From an uncultured Traorella sp. (GTDB taxonomy: Bacteria > Bacillota_I > Bacilli_A > Erysipelotrichales > Erysipelotrichaceae), in contig CALUVS010000013.1 in the NCBI GenBank assembly GCA_944324265.1, positions 1-51,079 of the forward strand: 51,079 nucleotides of DNA, written 5' to 3'. Position numbers and translations under genes: made by a program. This document shows, piece after piece, positions 27,483 through 36,076 of this stretch. The stretch's first letter is position 1, and every line of letters starts with the position of its first letter. The notes below the pieces were generated by a model. It was not told the origin of the DNA. It saw only the letters and a list, made by a program, of their open reading frames with translations, and searched no databases.

Positions 27483-27862
27483 GGGGCTGTCATGGTTTCG
27501 ACAGGGATATGTTTGATATGAACTGCAGTCGTGTCGCTACGTAAAAGCTTAAAAATAACTGGAAAAAATTTATTCGCTAACTTGTTCGGTGGAAACCGTC
27601 AGGTTGCATTCGCTGCTTAATTAACCGAATAACTGGTTCGCAGCCGTCCCTTGATTGTTTCGCCTTTGGCAATCATGCGGGTGTCATACAAAAAGGATAA
27701 GGATGAAGTGATGCCGGATAACTTCATCACGAAAATCTATCAGGCACCTCAGCAGAAGTTTGTCTGACACTTAACTGCTGAGTAATTAGTTCAGACTAAA
27801 CTGTAGACGTTCATATGTGGGACTGTTTCTGGACGCGGGTTCGACTCCCGCCAGCTCCACCA
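27483..27862 (+). ncRNA. ssrA: Transfer-messenger RNA (tmRNA)
   Basis: Rescues stalled ribosomes with SmpB. The tRNA-like ends pair (GGGGCTG with CAGCTCC, then ACCA) and the 3' part has the T-arm GGTTCGACTCCCGCC. The tag frame reads from GGA at 27561, just after TAAAAATAACT, to TAA at 27618-27620. It encodes GKNLFANLFGGNRQVAFAA after the alanine carried by tmRNA itself. The Ala-Phe-Ala-Ala end fits ClpXP-type degradation tags. Several pseudoknot-like stems lie between 27640 and 27800. The 380-nt length is usual. Confidence 0.96.
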
Positions 27863-27873
27863 AATAAAAAATA

Positions 27874-27897
27874 AAGCCTTGAAATAAGGCTTTTTTT
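27874..27897 (+). terminator. Terminator of ssrA
   Basis: AAGCCTT, short loop, AAGGCTT followed by T; 11 bp after the mature tmRNA end. Confidence 0.9.
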
Positions 27898-27916
27898 GAT
27901 ACTAGAATTAGAAATG

Positions 27917-27938
27917 GTGTAATTTTGGTGTAATTTTT
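27917..27938. repeat. Short tandem repeat of GGTGTAATTTT
   Basis: Two adjacent copies of an 11-base unit between the ssrA terminator and the integrase remnant. Short repeats near the end of an integrase gene often serve as arm-type sites for the recombinase; that is only a suggestion here. Confidence 0.35.
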
Positions 27939-27949
27939 GCTTAATTTCA

Positions 27950-28207
27950 TTAAATAGTATTTAGGTAATTTACCATTTTATTTTGAGAATCTTTGAACCA
28001 ATGTCCATAAATATTATTGACCATCTCAGGTGTATGCCTCAATCTCTTAGCAATGTCAAATGGACTGAATCCATGAATAGTTATTCTGGGTAAATTTGCG
28101 GCAACCATAGCATTATTTGCATTATTTTGCAAAGTTTGTATTGGTAAAGGAGCAATTCCACCAAATATGAACCACTCATCATTAAATCCATATAAAAGGA
28201 TAGTGAA
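27950..28207 (-). pseudogene. Tyrosine recombinase (integrase), C-terminal remnant, left copy
   Basis: An open frame of 86 codons with no proper start reads like the end of an ICE/phage integrase: LYGFNDEWFIFGGIAPLP, LPRITIH, then GFSPFDIAKRLRHTPEMVNNIYGHW. Comparison with the right copy shows that the catalytic block with HDFRHSH is missing between RITIH and GFSPF, an apparent in-frame loss of about 13 residues. The upstream two thirds of the gene are gone. It lies right behind tmRNA, a common attachment site, and marks the left edge of the island. Confidence 0.82.
27963..28070. repeat. Direct repeat, left copy (integrase 3' end)
   Basis: This 108-bp stretch recurs at 39067-39174 in the same orientation with 4 mismatches and no gaps. 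The two copies bracket the 28-39 kb island. It codes for the last part of the integrase remnant. Confidence 0.92.
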
Positions 28208-28211
28208 TCTG

Positions 28212-28247
28212 AAAATCTCTCGGCTGTCGGCAACTGAGAGATTTTTT
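28212..28247. terminator. Hairpin terminator behind the island regulator, possibly two-way
   Basis: A 10-bp perfect stem, AAAATCTCTC (28212-28221) with GAGAGATTTT (28236-28245), followed by T on the plus strand and TTTT on the minus strand. It can end minus-strand transcription from the regulator gene and block entry from the left. Confidence 0.75.
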
Positions 28248-28269
28248 GTAACGAATTATGTGCAAAGTC

Positions 28270-30180
28270 CTAATTGTCTTCAAAAATCGGAGCGTAGAGA
28301 TCGAACAGGATGCTCAGCATCGCATCGTAATCGGACGACTTGATTATTTGATCGATCACTTCCTTATTAGATATAAGTGTGGAAAGATATCCCCACAAAC
28401 TGTATGCTTTTGGATTATTTCTTTCAATCGAAACGAGAAAAACGAGGCGAACGCTCTTTCCGTCTTCCCAATCGATGGGCTTTTTTGAACACAGCACGGC
28501 GACAAAATTTGTGTCCGTGACCAAATTTTCCGGGTGAGGAACGGCTAGGCTGTGACCAAAGTACGTGTTGGCGACCGCTTCATGCTTCATGATTTCTTCA
28601 TACAGCGAGCAATCCGCGAACGACATCGAACAGGCTTTATCGCAAAGCAGCTTGATTGCTTCGGTTTTTGTGACGGAGTCGACTTGTACAAATAGGTTCC
28701 GGTCGAATTTATCGAGAATATCCTGAGGCGTTCTATATCCGTCCATCGCCAAAGAGATTTTGCCGAAATCCTGATCGGTGGGAAAGAAATTGATGCGGAT
28801 CGCATTATGCTTTTTCGCAGTTTCGTCTTCTGTCGCAAGGACGATATCGTAACGCTTGTGTGTTTCCATTGTGATTGAACTTGGATTCATGATATCAATG
28901 ATTTCGATTTTATTTTGAAACCAAGATAGGAGCTTTTGTCTGATGAGGATGGTATAGCTCTTTTTTTCGGATGAAATGAGCAGAATTTTATGTGTGTCTT
29001 CGTTTTTTCTGGATTTGATTGCGGATTCGAAATGAAGCGCGAGAAACGAAATCTCATCGTCGATGATCTTGACTCCGTATTTTTTGTAAAGCTCATAGGA
29101 AAAGGCGGAGGCAATATCAAAGGAGAGAATAAAATTTTGCTTGATTTGGTATGCCATACTGTTTTTCAGCTGCATGCCGGAGCGGATTCTCGCGATGAGC
29201 GGATACGTATGCAAGGCTAAAGATATTCTCAAATTCATATCGTCTGTGAGATTGACGCCGAACTGTTCCCGGATAGCGATCAGGTTTTGATAAATGAACC
29301 GATTCAGCTCATCCGAAATATAAGATTCGGACGATATTTCTCTTTTTCCTTGAATATTCATCGCCAAAAGATTGCTTTCGGTTTGTGAGAAACGAAGCTG
29401 ATATTTCGCACAGACCTTTTCCATGATTTCGTCCGCAATGATTTTTACGTGGCTGTACGAATCGTCGGGCAAGTCGGTACAGGCAGTGTTGTAGTGATTG
29501 TTTTCCATTCTTTTGATCGATGTTACGACATGTACGACGAGATTTTGAAAGACGACGTCCGTGATGATGAAATGTGAACTGATAAAAACGTCGGTCAAAA
29601 GATTTCTTATGTCCGTCATCATGCGGTCTTCTCTGTCATCGTGCATCAAACTTCGATTGGAAATCTGATAATTGTTTATGTTTTCTTTGATTATGCATCG
29701 ACGGATGCATGATTCTTCACCAACGATATACAAACCGTATCCGGGCTTGGATTTTACGTCGATGTGATATTCAGCAAGTTTTTTTCGTACGATTCTCAGA
29801 TCGTCGGTCAGCCTTGAACTAGACAAATATAAGGCGTCAGCCAGATCTGTGCTGCGGGTAAACTTGCTTCCGTTCAGAAGTTCAGACATGATGTACAAAA
29901 TCCGTGACGCCTGTTCGTTATAAGAGACGGTTTCGCAAGTGCACGTGTCGAGAAACCGCCGGAAAGTGGAAGAATCTTCGATTATGAGGCGATACCCTTT
30001 TGCGGGTGAGGACAGGATATGCCCCTTTGAATTTTTCAATTCGTTTTTGATAAGCGAAATATCTTTTTTTACAGTGGCTACGCTTACTCCGTGTTTCTTA
30101 GCCAAAAACGCGGCGGAAAGAAAGCCGTCACCATTTTCATATAAGTCTGTCAGGATACATTTTTGTCTGCTTGTCAACAT
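28270..30180 (-). CDS. PRD-type PTS transcriptional regulator of the island (MtlR/LicR-like)
   Basis: A 636-residue activator. N-terminal HTH (about 5-65, FLSAAFLAKKHGVSVATVKKDI), second HTH (about 85-140), two PRD domains (about 180-400), a EIIB-like part (about 405-490, KILLISSEKKSYTILI) and a C-terminal EIIA_2 domain with GHSLAVPHPE, whose His would be phosphorylated. It is divergent from the dehydrogenase-aldolase-PTS genes, with a 212-bp shared upstream region, so it very probably controls them. Mannose-family PTS operons are often run by sigma-54 activators (LevR); this regulator lacks that domain. Confidence 0.92.
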   Translation of the reverse strand: MLTSRQKCILTDLYENGDGFLSAAFLAKKHGVSVATVKKDISLIKNELKNSKGHILSSPAKGYRLIIEDSSTFRRFLDTCTCETVSYNEQASRILYIMSELLNGSKFTRSTDLADALYLSSSRLTDDLRIVRKKLAEYHIDVKSKPGYGLYIVGEESCIRRCIIKENINNYQISNRSLMHDDREDRMMTDIRNLLTDVFISSHFIITDVVFQNLVVHVVTSIKRMENNHYNTACTDLPDDSYSHVKIIADEIMEKVCAKYQLRFSQTESNLLAMNIQGKREISSESYISDELNRFIYQNLIAIREQFGVNLTDDMNLRISLALHTYPLIARIRSGMQLKNSMAYQIKQNFILSFDIASAFSYELYKKYGVKIIDDEISFLALHFESAIKSRKNEDTHKILLISSEKKSYTILIRQKLLSWFQNKIEIIDIMNPSSITMETHKRYDIVLATEDETAKKHNAIRINFFPTDQDFGKISLAMDGYRTPQDILDKFDRNLFVQVDSVTKTEAIKLLCDKACSMSFADCSLYEEIMKHEAVANTYFGHSLAVPHPENLVTDTNFVAVLCSKKPIDWEDGKSVRLVFLVSIERNNPKAYSLWGYLSTLISNKEVIDQIIKSSDYDAMLSILFDLYAPIFEDN

Positions 30181-30254
30181 AATTGAATCCTCCTCACAGT
30201 AGCAGGCGAGTCATTTTTACCCAATCTAATTATAATTCATTTAATTCTTAACTT

Positions 30255-30324
30255 CTCATTGAAAATGAGCCTATGCAATCGTCTACTTCTTTGTGAGAAG
30301 CTCGGCTATTTCGCATGCTAAAAT
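30255..30324 (+). promoter_or_regulatory. Divergent control region of the island operon
   Basis: The 212-bp gap between the regulator and dehydrogenase genes contains a hairpin CTCATT-GAA-AATGAG (30255-30269) and a TAAAAT (30319-30324) with extended TGC before it, a plausible -10 for the rightward operon. No clear -35 box at the right distance, consistent with activator dependence. No sigma-54 type GG/GC promoter was seen. Confidence 0.4.
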
Positions 30325-30392
30325 AAGCTTGAAAAGAAACAGGCGATGATGAAAGGATATTTCCTGCATCAGCCGGTGAAAAGGAGGAAGAC

Positions 30393-31478
30393 ATGAAAAT
30401 TGCATTTATCGGTGAAGGAGCGATGACTCCGGATATCATGGTCGAACAGGTCAGATCAATCGGTGATTTCGAAGCGAAGGAAATCCTGCTGCCGTATTCG
30501 ATCGAAGAATTGGCAAAGGTGGAAAAAGTAGGACCGGACAACATGCCGATTCCTGAAGCTTTTTACGACTTGAAAGATGTGGAGATTGCGGTATGTCATT
30601 TCAGTTCATTTGGCAAACGGGTCTTCGATTTGATGCCTGATTTAAAAATTGTCGCGACACTCAGAGCAGGAAGTGAGAATATCGATAAACAGGCAGCGAC
30701 AGAACGCGGTATCGCGGTGATTCATTGCCCGGGAAGAAATGCGGAGGCGGTATCCGATCAAGCAATTTCTCTCATGCTTTCCGAGGTATACAATGTTGCG
30801 CGGGGACATGCGAATCTGATGAACGGAATTTGGAACAACAGTTATCCGACCTCATCGTTTACACCGATTTTAGCAGGTAAAAAAGCGGGAATCTTCGGCT
30901 TCGGCAATATCGGCAGGCTGACCGCAAAGAAGCTAAAGGGATTAGACATCGAGGTTTCCGTTTACGATCCTTATTTAAGCGAAGAAGCAGCCGCCGCGGC
31001 TCAGGTGAAAAAAACGGATAAGGAAACGCTTTTCGCGGAAAACGACTTCATATTTGTTCATGCCCGCTTGGATGAAAGCACATACCATACGATTGGCAAA
31101 AAGGAATTTTCGCTTATGAAGCCTAAATCATGGTTCATCAACAATGCCAGAGCGGGACTTGTCGATACGGAAGCTCTGATCGACACGCTGAAAAATCATC
31201 GGATCGCGGGAGCAGCAATCGATGTCTTCGATATCGAACCGCTGCCTTTGGACAGTCCGTTTCTAAAGCTTGACAATGTGACGCTGACTCCACATAACGG
31301 TGGCGGATCATCAAAGGAAATTCGGGTTTATGCCGCCAAGATGGTAGCGAATGGAATTGCCAGCATTTTGGACGGCAAACCGAATTTTCAAGTTATGAAC
31401 CCGCAGGTTCTCGAAACTGAACGGTTTAAACGGTGGATCGGGGAAGCAAATGAGGCTCTGAAAAGAGAGAAAAAGTGA
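30393..31478 (+). CDS. D-isomer-specific 2-hydroxyacid dehydrogenase
   Basis: A 361-residue NAD(P)-dependent oxidoreductase of the SerA/LdhA-like superfamily. The Rossmann loop GFGNIG spans 169-174, with an acidic D192 after the second strand (YDPY), suggesting preference for NAD. Catalytic residues are R253 (NNARAGLVD), E282 (DIEPLP) and H301 (TPHNGGGS). It would interconvert a 2-keto acid and a D-2-hydroxy acid. It is the first gene of the island operon, 13 bp before the aldolase gene, so its substrate is probably a cleavage product or derivative of the imported sugar. AAAGGAGG precedes the ATG. Confidence 0.92.
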   Translation: MKIAFIGEGAMTPDIMVEQVRSIGDFEAKEILLPYSIEELAKVEKVGPDNMPIPEAFYDLKDVEIAVCHFSSFGKRVFDLMPDLKIVATLRAGSENIDKQAATERGIAVIHCPGRNAEAVSDQAISLMLSEVYNVARGHANLMNGIWNNSYPTSSFTPILAGKKAGIFGFGNIGRLTAKKLKGLDIEVSVYDPYLSEEAAAAAQVKKTDKETLFAENDFIFVHARLDESTYHTIGKKEFSLMKPKSWFINNARAGLVDTEALIDTLKNHRIAGAAIDVFDIEPLPLDSPFLKLDNVTLTPHNGGGSSKEIRVYAAKMVANGIASILDGKPNFQVMNPQVLETERFKRWIGEANEALKREKK

Positions 31479-31491
31479 GGTGAGTTAAAAA

Positions 31492-32376
31492 ATGCTGATG
31501 CCTATGAAAGACATTCTGATCCACGCGCAGAAGAATGATTACGCCGTTGTCGCAGCAAACTGCAACAACGAAGATACTGTCCGGGCATGTATCGAAGCAG
31601 CTGTTGAAAACCGATCGCCGATTATTCTTAATATCGGCTACGGAGCGAATTGTATGCAGTATGATCACAAATTGGGAAAACTTGTCGGCGATAATTTCGA
31701 TGATGTACCTGAACTGATGGTCTTTTTCGGAAGGATGTGCGAATATCTGGCAGACAAGGCAGACGTTCCGGTTGCGATCAATCTCGATCACGGTGCCGAA
31801 TTCGCGCATGCGATCTGGGCGATTCGGTCGGGATATACTTCGATTATGATCGACCGTTCGATGCTTCCGTTCGAAGAAAACGTTGCCCAAGTCAAAGAGC
31901 TCGTCAAAATCGCTCATGCTGTCAATGTTTCGGTAGAAGCGGAGCTTGGCCATGTCGGATGGGGATCACGGTATGAGACAGATCGAGACGCGCATTTGAC
32001 TGATCCCGACGAGGCTGCCGAATTTGTCAGGCTGACAGGATGCGATGCTTTGGCTGTTGCAATCGGTACAGCGCATGGTGAGTACAACCAAACGCCTTAT
32101 ATCGATTTTGAGCGGTTAGAGAAGATCAGGGCAGCCGTCGATGTTCCCCTCGTTCTGCACGGCGGTTCGGGGACCGGCAAAGAAAACCTTTACAAAGCAG
32201 CAAGAAGCGGAATATGCAAGGTTAATATCGGAACGGATTTGTATAAGGCAGGGGCGAAGGCATGGAATGACGAGAAATGCGAATTTGCGGGAAACGGGTA
32301 CATTCTTGCGAAAAGAGGATATAAAAACTGCCTGATTTCTTATATGGAAATTCTCGGATCCTGCGGCAGATATTGA
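31492..32376 (+). CDS. Class II (zinc) ketose-bisphosphate aldolase family protein
   Basis: A 294-residue TIM-barrel aldolase of the FbaA/GatY/KbaY family. Zinc and catalytic motifs are visible: INLDHGAEF (catalytic Asp and zinc His), VEAELGHVGWG, AIGTAHGEY (zinc His) and VLHGGSGTGKENL (zinc His, phosphate-binding Gly-rich loop), then KVNIGTDL. It splits a phosphorylated ketose-like substrate, usually giving dihydroxyacetone phosphate. It sits between the dehydrogenase and PTS genes, so it probably acts on the PTS product. The exact sugar cannot be read from the sequence. Confidence 0.93.
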   Translation: MLMPMKDILIHAQKNDYAVVAANCNNEDTVRACIEAAVENRSPIILNIGYGANCMQYDHKLGKLVGDNFDDVPELMVFFGRMCEYLADKADVPVAINLDHGAEFAHAIWAIRSGYTSIMIDRSMLPFEENVAQVKELVKIAHAVNVSVEAELGHVGWGSRYETDRDAHLTDPDEAAEFVRLTGCDALAVAIGTAHGEYNQTPYIDFERLEKIRAAVDVPLVLHGGSGTGKENLYKAARSGICKVNIGTDLYKAGAKAWNDEKCEFAGNGYILAKRGYKNCLISYMEILGSCGRY

Positions 32377-32385
32377 GGATAGGCT

Positions 32386-32796
32386 ATGGTAGGATTTTTA
32401 CTTTTATCTCATGGAGATCTGTCAAAGGGTATATTGAGCACATGCGACTGCATCATCGGCATTCCCGAAAAGACAAAAACGATCACTTTGGCTATCGAGG
32501 ACAATATCTCGCAATTTGAAACGCAGATTAAAGAAGCAATCGACGAACTAGATGACGGCGACGGCGTCCTGGTAATGGTTGATGTTCTTGGAGGAACGCC
32601 GTGCAATCAGTGCTCCGCTTTGCTGAAAGAAAAAAAAATAGAACTGCTGACGGGAATGAATTTTCCGATGATCGTCGCAGCGTATGAGTGCAGAATGCAA
32701 GGAAACGATTTGCAAACAATTAAAAATTATTGCGTGAAATGGGCGAAGGAAGGCATAGTTTCGGTAAGAGAGAAACTGCATCTTGAATCGCTGTAA
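32386..32796 (+). CDS. PTS EIIA, mannose family
   Basis: A 136-residue phosphocarrier. The active His is H9 in FLLLSHGDLSKG, and VMVDVLGGTPCNQCSALL is the second signature of the family. It takes phosphate from HPr and gives it to the EIIB encoded 9 bp downstream. The aldolase stop lies 9 bp upstream. Confidence 0.94.
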   Translation: MVGFLLLSHGDLSKGILSTCDCIIGIPEKTKTITLAIEDNISQFETQIKEAIDELDDGDGVLVMVDVLGGTPCNQCSALLKEKKIELLTGMNFPMIVAAYECRMQGNDLQTIKNYCVKWAKEGIVSVREKLHLESL

Positions 32797-32805
32797 GGAG
32801 GAAAT

Positions 32806-33291
32806 ATGGCAGAGGTTGTATTAGCTAGGGTCGACGCGAGAATGATCCACGGAGCCGTCGTCTCGACGTGGGTTCCAAACACACAGGCAAACGTCCTGTT
32901 CGCGATTGATGACGAGACATATAAAGACGATTTCAAATGCATGATCATGAAAAACTGCGCACTGAATATACGTTCCGAAGTATATTCGGTCGAAAAACTC
33001 ATTGAAGTATGGAATTCGGGAAAACTCAGAAACAGGAAGGTACTTGTTGTTTTCAAATCGATTGAAATGGCGTATAAAGCGTTTAAACTTGGATTTCAAT
33101 TTGAAGCGTTACAGTTGGGATATATCATTCCCGATGAAAAAAAGACGATTCAGGTTGACGATCGAAAGGCGATTTTGGTTTCACCTGAGGATATCGAAAT
33201 GCTGAAAGAAATGAAAGATTCAAATATCAATGTTTATATGCAGTATTCACCGCAATTTGTTCCCGTTGCATATACGAAGTATGAACTTTGA
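32806..33291 (+). CDS. PTS EIIB, mannose family
   Basis: A 161-residue EIIB. The active-site motif RVDARMIHGAVVSTWV contains H15, the phosphorylation site of mannose-type EIIB (most members read DxRxxHGQV; here Gln is Ala). YIIPDEKKTIQVD and LVSPEDIEMLKEM follow the family pattern. AAGGAGG precedes the ATG. Confidence 0.93.
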   Translation: MAEVVLARVDARMIHGAVVSTWVPNTQANVLFAIDDETYKDDFKCMIMKNCALNIRSEVYSVEKLIEVWNSGKLRNRKVLVVFKSIEMAYKAFKLGFQFEALQLGYIIPDEKKTIQVDDRKAILVSPEDIEMLKEMKDSNINVYMQYSPQFVPVAYTKYEL

Positions 33292-33315
33292 TGCAAGATT
33301 GAAAAGGAGGATAAA

Positions 33316-34080
33316 ATGGATATTACACAAACCGAATTAATTATTCTTGCCGCTCTCGGAGCTACGTTTACTTGGGGTACAACAGCTTTCTTGAGTCTCG
33401 ACTGCACATTCTTTGTTCCGTTTATCGCGTCTTGGGTTTTAGGCGCCGTTTTGGGAGATTATAAAACGGGCTTGATCGTCGGTGCTACGATTCAGACAAT
33501 CAATATGGCGCCGGTGATGGTCGGCGGTATGACCGCCATGGATATATGGGGAGCTACGGCGATATGCGTGCCTTTGGTCATCCGGGGCGGCATGGATCTC
33601 TCGACGGCATTAACCATCGCTGCTCCGATTGCTGTTTTATACAATATTTTGGGGACGCTTGTCGGCGTTGTTTGGCTGGACGGCGTCTGTGTAGGTATCG
33701 TCGATAAGTTCTGCCGTAAGGGAGATTGGAAAAGCATGTTTATTTTCAATACGTTTATCGCAGGTATTCCGAAATGGATCGTTTTATTTATCACTTGCTA
33801 CATCGCGATTTCATCTGGTTCAGCGATTACGTCGGCTGTCAGCAGCTTCCCGGCATGGGTAACGATGGGAATCAGCACCGCTGCGGGACTTCTGCCTGCT
33901 GTTGGTTTCGCGCTATTCCTGCATGTTATCGGCAATATCAAATATCTGCCGTATTTCTTTATCGGCTATTATCTCGTTTGGTTCTTCCAAATGAACAATA
34001 TGCTTGTCGGAATTTTAGGTGTTGTAATCGGCATTATTTATTTGCAGATTCACAATGAAATCGAACAAGGAGGTTTCTAA
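33316..34080 (+). CDS. PTS EIIC, mannose family
   Basis: A 254-residue membrane protein with several hydrophobic segments. GLIVGATIQTINMAPVMVGG corresponds to the conserved GxxxGxxxEL-like region of EIIC-Man. It forms the sugar channel with EIID, whose ATG is 2 bp downstream of the stop. Confidence 0.92.
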   Translation: MDITQTELIILAALGATFTWGTTAFLSLDCTFFVPFIASWVLGAVLGDYKTGLIVGATIQTINMAPVMVGGMTAMDIWGATAICVPLVIRGGMDLSTALTIAAPIAVLYNILGTLVGVVWLDGVCVGIVDKFCRKGDWKSMFIFNTFIAGIPKWIVLFITCYIAISSGSAITSAVSSFPAWVTMGISTAAGLLPAVGFALFLHVIGNIKYLPYFFIGYYLVWFFQMNNMLVGILGVVIGIIYLQIHNEIEQGGF

Positions 34081-34082
34081 AT

Positions 34083-34913
34083 ATGTCTGAAGTCGTAAGA
34101 AAAAAACCTGAGCCGATTACGAAAAAAGATATGACTATCGGCTGGGTCATGTGGTGGTTTGGGCGCGTTTGCATCGATACGAATACAAAGAAAGGCGGAC
34201 ACGGGTTCGCGCTGGGAATGGGCTATACATGCCGCAATCTGTATGATCAGCAGGGACTTGCCGATCTGATGACCCGTCACGACGAATATTATTTATCCGA
34301 TTATGTATTCGGGGGATGCATCAACGGCATCGCTATCGCATTGGAAGAGCAGAGAGCACACGATCTTTACGAAAAAGGAGAGTCTGAAATTACTACGCAG
34401 ATGATTTCTGAAATCAAATCTGGTCTGATGGGACCGCTCGCCGGATTCGGTGATACGATTACCCAGACGGTCTTATATGTATTGAGTGTATCAATAGCGC
34501 AGCCTTTGGCAGCGGCAGGAAATATGCTTTCTGTATTAATCGTATTTTTAACCCATGCTTGTTGGAGACCTACGGTCAGCTTCCTCACAATGTGGCCGGG
34601 CTATACACAGGGAAAAACATTTGCCGCAAAGCTGACAAGCAACTCGTTTGCTAAAAATGTTATTATCGTAGCCGGAATATTGGCAATGATGATGATGGGA
34701 GCTCTGACTGCCAAAAATGTTAGCTTTAACCCGACAATGATGGCAGGAGCTTCTAGTTTGAGCGATGTGTTGGATGCGATTGCTCCGGGAATCAGAGGAT
34801 TAGGTCCTGTATTCATCGTTTATTTCCTGCTGAAGAAAAACTTCAAAGTACCTGTCATCATTATTATGATTCTGGTATTCGGACTTGTCTGTTCGTTTAT
34901 CGGACTGGTATAA
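34083..34913 (+). CDS. PTS EIID, mannose family
   Basis: A 276-residue membrane subunit. GFALGMGYTCRNLYDQQGL and SGLMGPLAGFGDTITQTVL are the family signatures (the latter matches the conserved GPLAGxGD element). With EIIC it completes the carrier. A hairpin follows within the 96-bp gap to the next gene. Confidence 0.94.
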   Translation: MSEVVRKKPEPITKKDMTIGWVMWWFGRVCIDTNTKKGGHGFALGMGYTCRNLYDQQGLADLMTRHDEYYLSDYVFGGCINGIAIALEEQRAHDLYEKGESEITTQMISEIKSGLMGPLAGFGDTITQTVLYVLSVSIAQPLAAAGNMLSVLIVFLTHACWRPTVSFLTMWPGYTQGKTFAAKLTSNSFAKNVIIVAGILAMMMMGALTAKNVSFNPTMMAGASSLSDVLDAIAPGIRGLGPVFIVYFLLKKNFKVPVIIIMILVFGLVCSFIGLV

Positions 34914-34951
34914 AATCAATGTGGTAATTGAAAAAATCAGAAACATGGGCA

Positions 34952-34976
34952 TGCCGGAGAAGATTCTTTTCCGGCA
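34952..34976 (+). promoter_or_regulatory. Intra-island hairpin after EIID
   Basis: TGCCGGA (34952-34958) pairs with TCCGGCA (34970-34976). There is no T run, so it may be a processing or stability stem that sets different levels for the PTS genes and the accessory genes that follow. Confidence 0.5.
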
Positions 34977-35009
34977 GCCTGATATTCATGGCAACCGTAG
35001 GAGGTCATT

Positions 35010-35537
35010 ATGGCAATTAATATTTTGATTTTCATTTCTGTCGGCGTCATACTTATGCTGTTAAGAATACGCTCTTTTGACAAATGCCGGAAAAAATGCG
35101 GAAAACCCTCTTTTATCGTACCAAAAAAGACATACTTTTGGCATGTTTTCGGATTGTGCTCGGTTTATATGTTCATGCTTGTGGCTGTTTTAAGTGATTT
35201 TTCAAATAAGTCGTCAGCGGTAATTTCTGACAGTCTGTTTGCCTTTGGCGCAGGAGCTGTCGCGGGAGTATGCGCGGTCATTATTTTTATTTACTGTTTC
35301 ACGGATGTCGGAATTTATGAGAACGGAATTCTTTCGCATTTTGTTTTTATAAGTTCGGATCAGATCGAAAAGATAGAATTTGCAAGCGAGAACAGTCTTA
35401 ACATTAATTCCAAAATAAAAACATTGAAGATTCATGTGAAGAACCAAAACTTTAGAGCTCCCAATATAGAATATTTGGATCGGTATGAAGACGATTTGAG
35501 ATCGGCATTGACTAATTTAAAAATTCAAGAGATGTAA
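35010..35537 (+). CDS. Membrane protein with PH-like C-terminal domain, paralogue 1
   Basis: A 175-residue protein. Hydrophobic segments lie at about 3-19, 46-63 and 80-100, followed by a soluble tail with VGIYENGILSHFVFISSDQIEKIEF and an alternating strand pattern ending in a helix. The tail resembles DUF5673/PH-like domains of bacterial membrane proteins. It is clearly related to the next gene (same order: membrane part, GIYExGIL, strands, helix). GTAGGAGG lies before the ATG. No function is known; its steady pairing with the PTS genes cannot be judged from one genome. Confidence 0.75.
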   Translation: MAINILIFISVGVILMLLRIRSFDKCRKKCGKPSFIVPKKTYFWHVFGLCSVYMFMLVAVLSDFSNKSSAVISDSLFAFGAGAVAGVCAVIIFIYCFTDVGIYENGILSHFVFISSDQIEKIEFASENSLNINSKIKTLKIHVKNQNFRAPNIEYLDRYEDDLRSALTNLKIQEM

Positions 35538-35560
35538 AGACGAGATCGGAGAATGCGAAT

Positions 35561-36076
35561 ATGAAAATAGTTCTGTTTATAGGAAGTGCCGCAGCGGTAG
35601 GTTTCGTGAAATGCCATGCAGTTTTGTCCGCCGGCAAATCTTTGGGCTATAAGGAATTTATTCCGTCGAAAAAGGGGCGGGAAGGCGAATTGATATGCGG
35701 TATATTCTGCCTGCTGATCTGGTTTTTTATTTTTTGTTACGATTATTTGAATGATACGATAACCTTCGTGAGTTCGGAATTTTCAGCTCTTCTTTTGGGC
35801 GGATTATGCGGAATCAGCATCGGGACGATCTATACGCTCAGGTTTATGCCGAAAGGAATATATGAGAGAGGAATTTTGACGGAAACTAAAGCGATACCTT
35901 ATAAAAATATTAATCGCATAAGTACCGAAAAAACGAACAACAGGAAAATAATCAAAGTTGTTTTTCATCAAAAAGAAAGCAGAGCATTGAATTTGTACGT
36001 TCACGAGCAGGACATGGGAAAAATAGAGGAAGCTTTAAGGAAGCACAAACTGAAGATTCGAAAAAAGGATGAATGA
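35561..36076 (+). CDS. Membrane protein with PH-like C-terminal domain, paralogue 2
   Basis: A 171-residue paralogue of the protein encoded just upstream. It has hydrophobic stretches at the N-terminus, about 46-64 and 75-95, then KGIYERGILTETKAIPYKNINRIS, a strand-rich region and a basic C-terminal helix. Tandem duplication is the simple explanation. Its TGA overlaps the start of the MFS gene (ATGA), so it is translated together with that transporter and may interact with it. Confidence 0.75.
   Translation: MKIVLFIGSAAAVGFVKCHAVLSAGKSLGYKEFIPSKKGREGELICGIFCLLIWFFIFCYDYLNDTITFVSSEFSALLLGGLCGISIGTIYTLRFMPKGIYERGILTETKAIPYKNINRISTEKTNNRKIIKVVFHQKESRALNLYVHEQDMGKIEEALRKHKLKIRKKDE

Noticed and set aside
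27840-27862. Second copy of the tmRNA 3' end as the right attachment site of the island
   Set aside because: I looked through 38.9-40.6 kb for a copy of the T-arm and acceptor end and found none, so no att pair can be claimed.
28258-30202. Plus-strand ORFs opposite the island regulator
   Set aside because: They are shadow frames with no ribosome sites or recognisable motifs; the minus-strand regulator explains the whole stretch.
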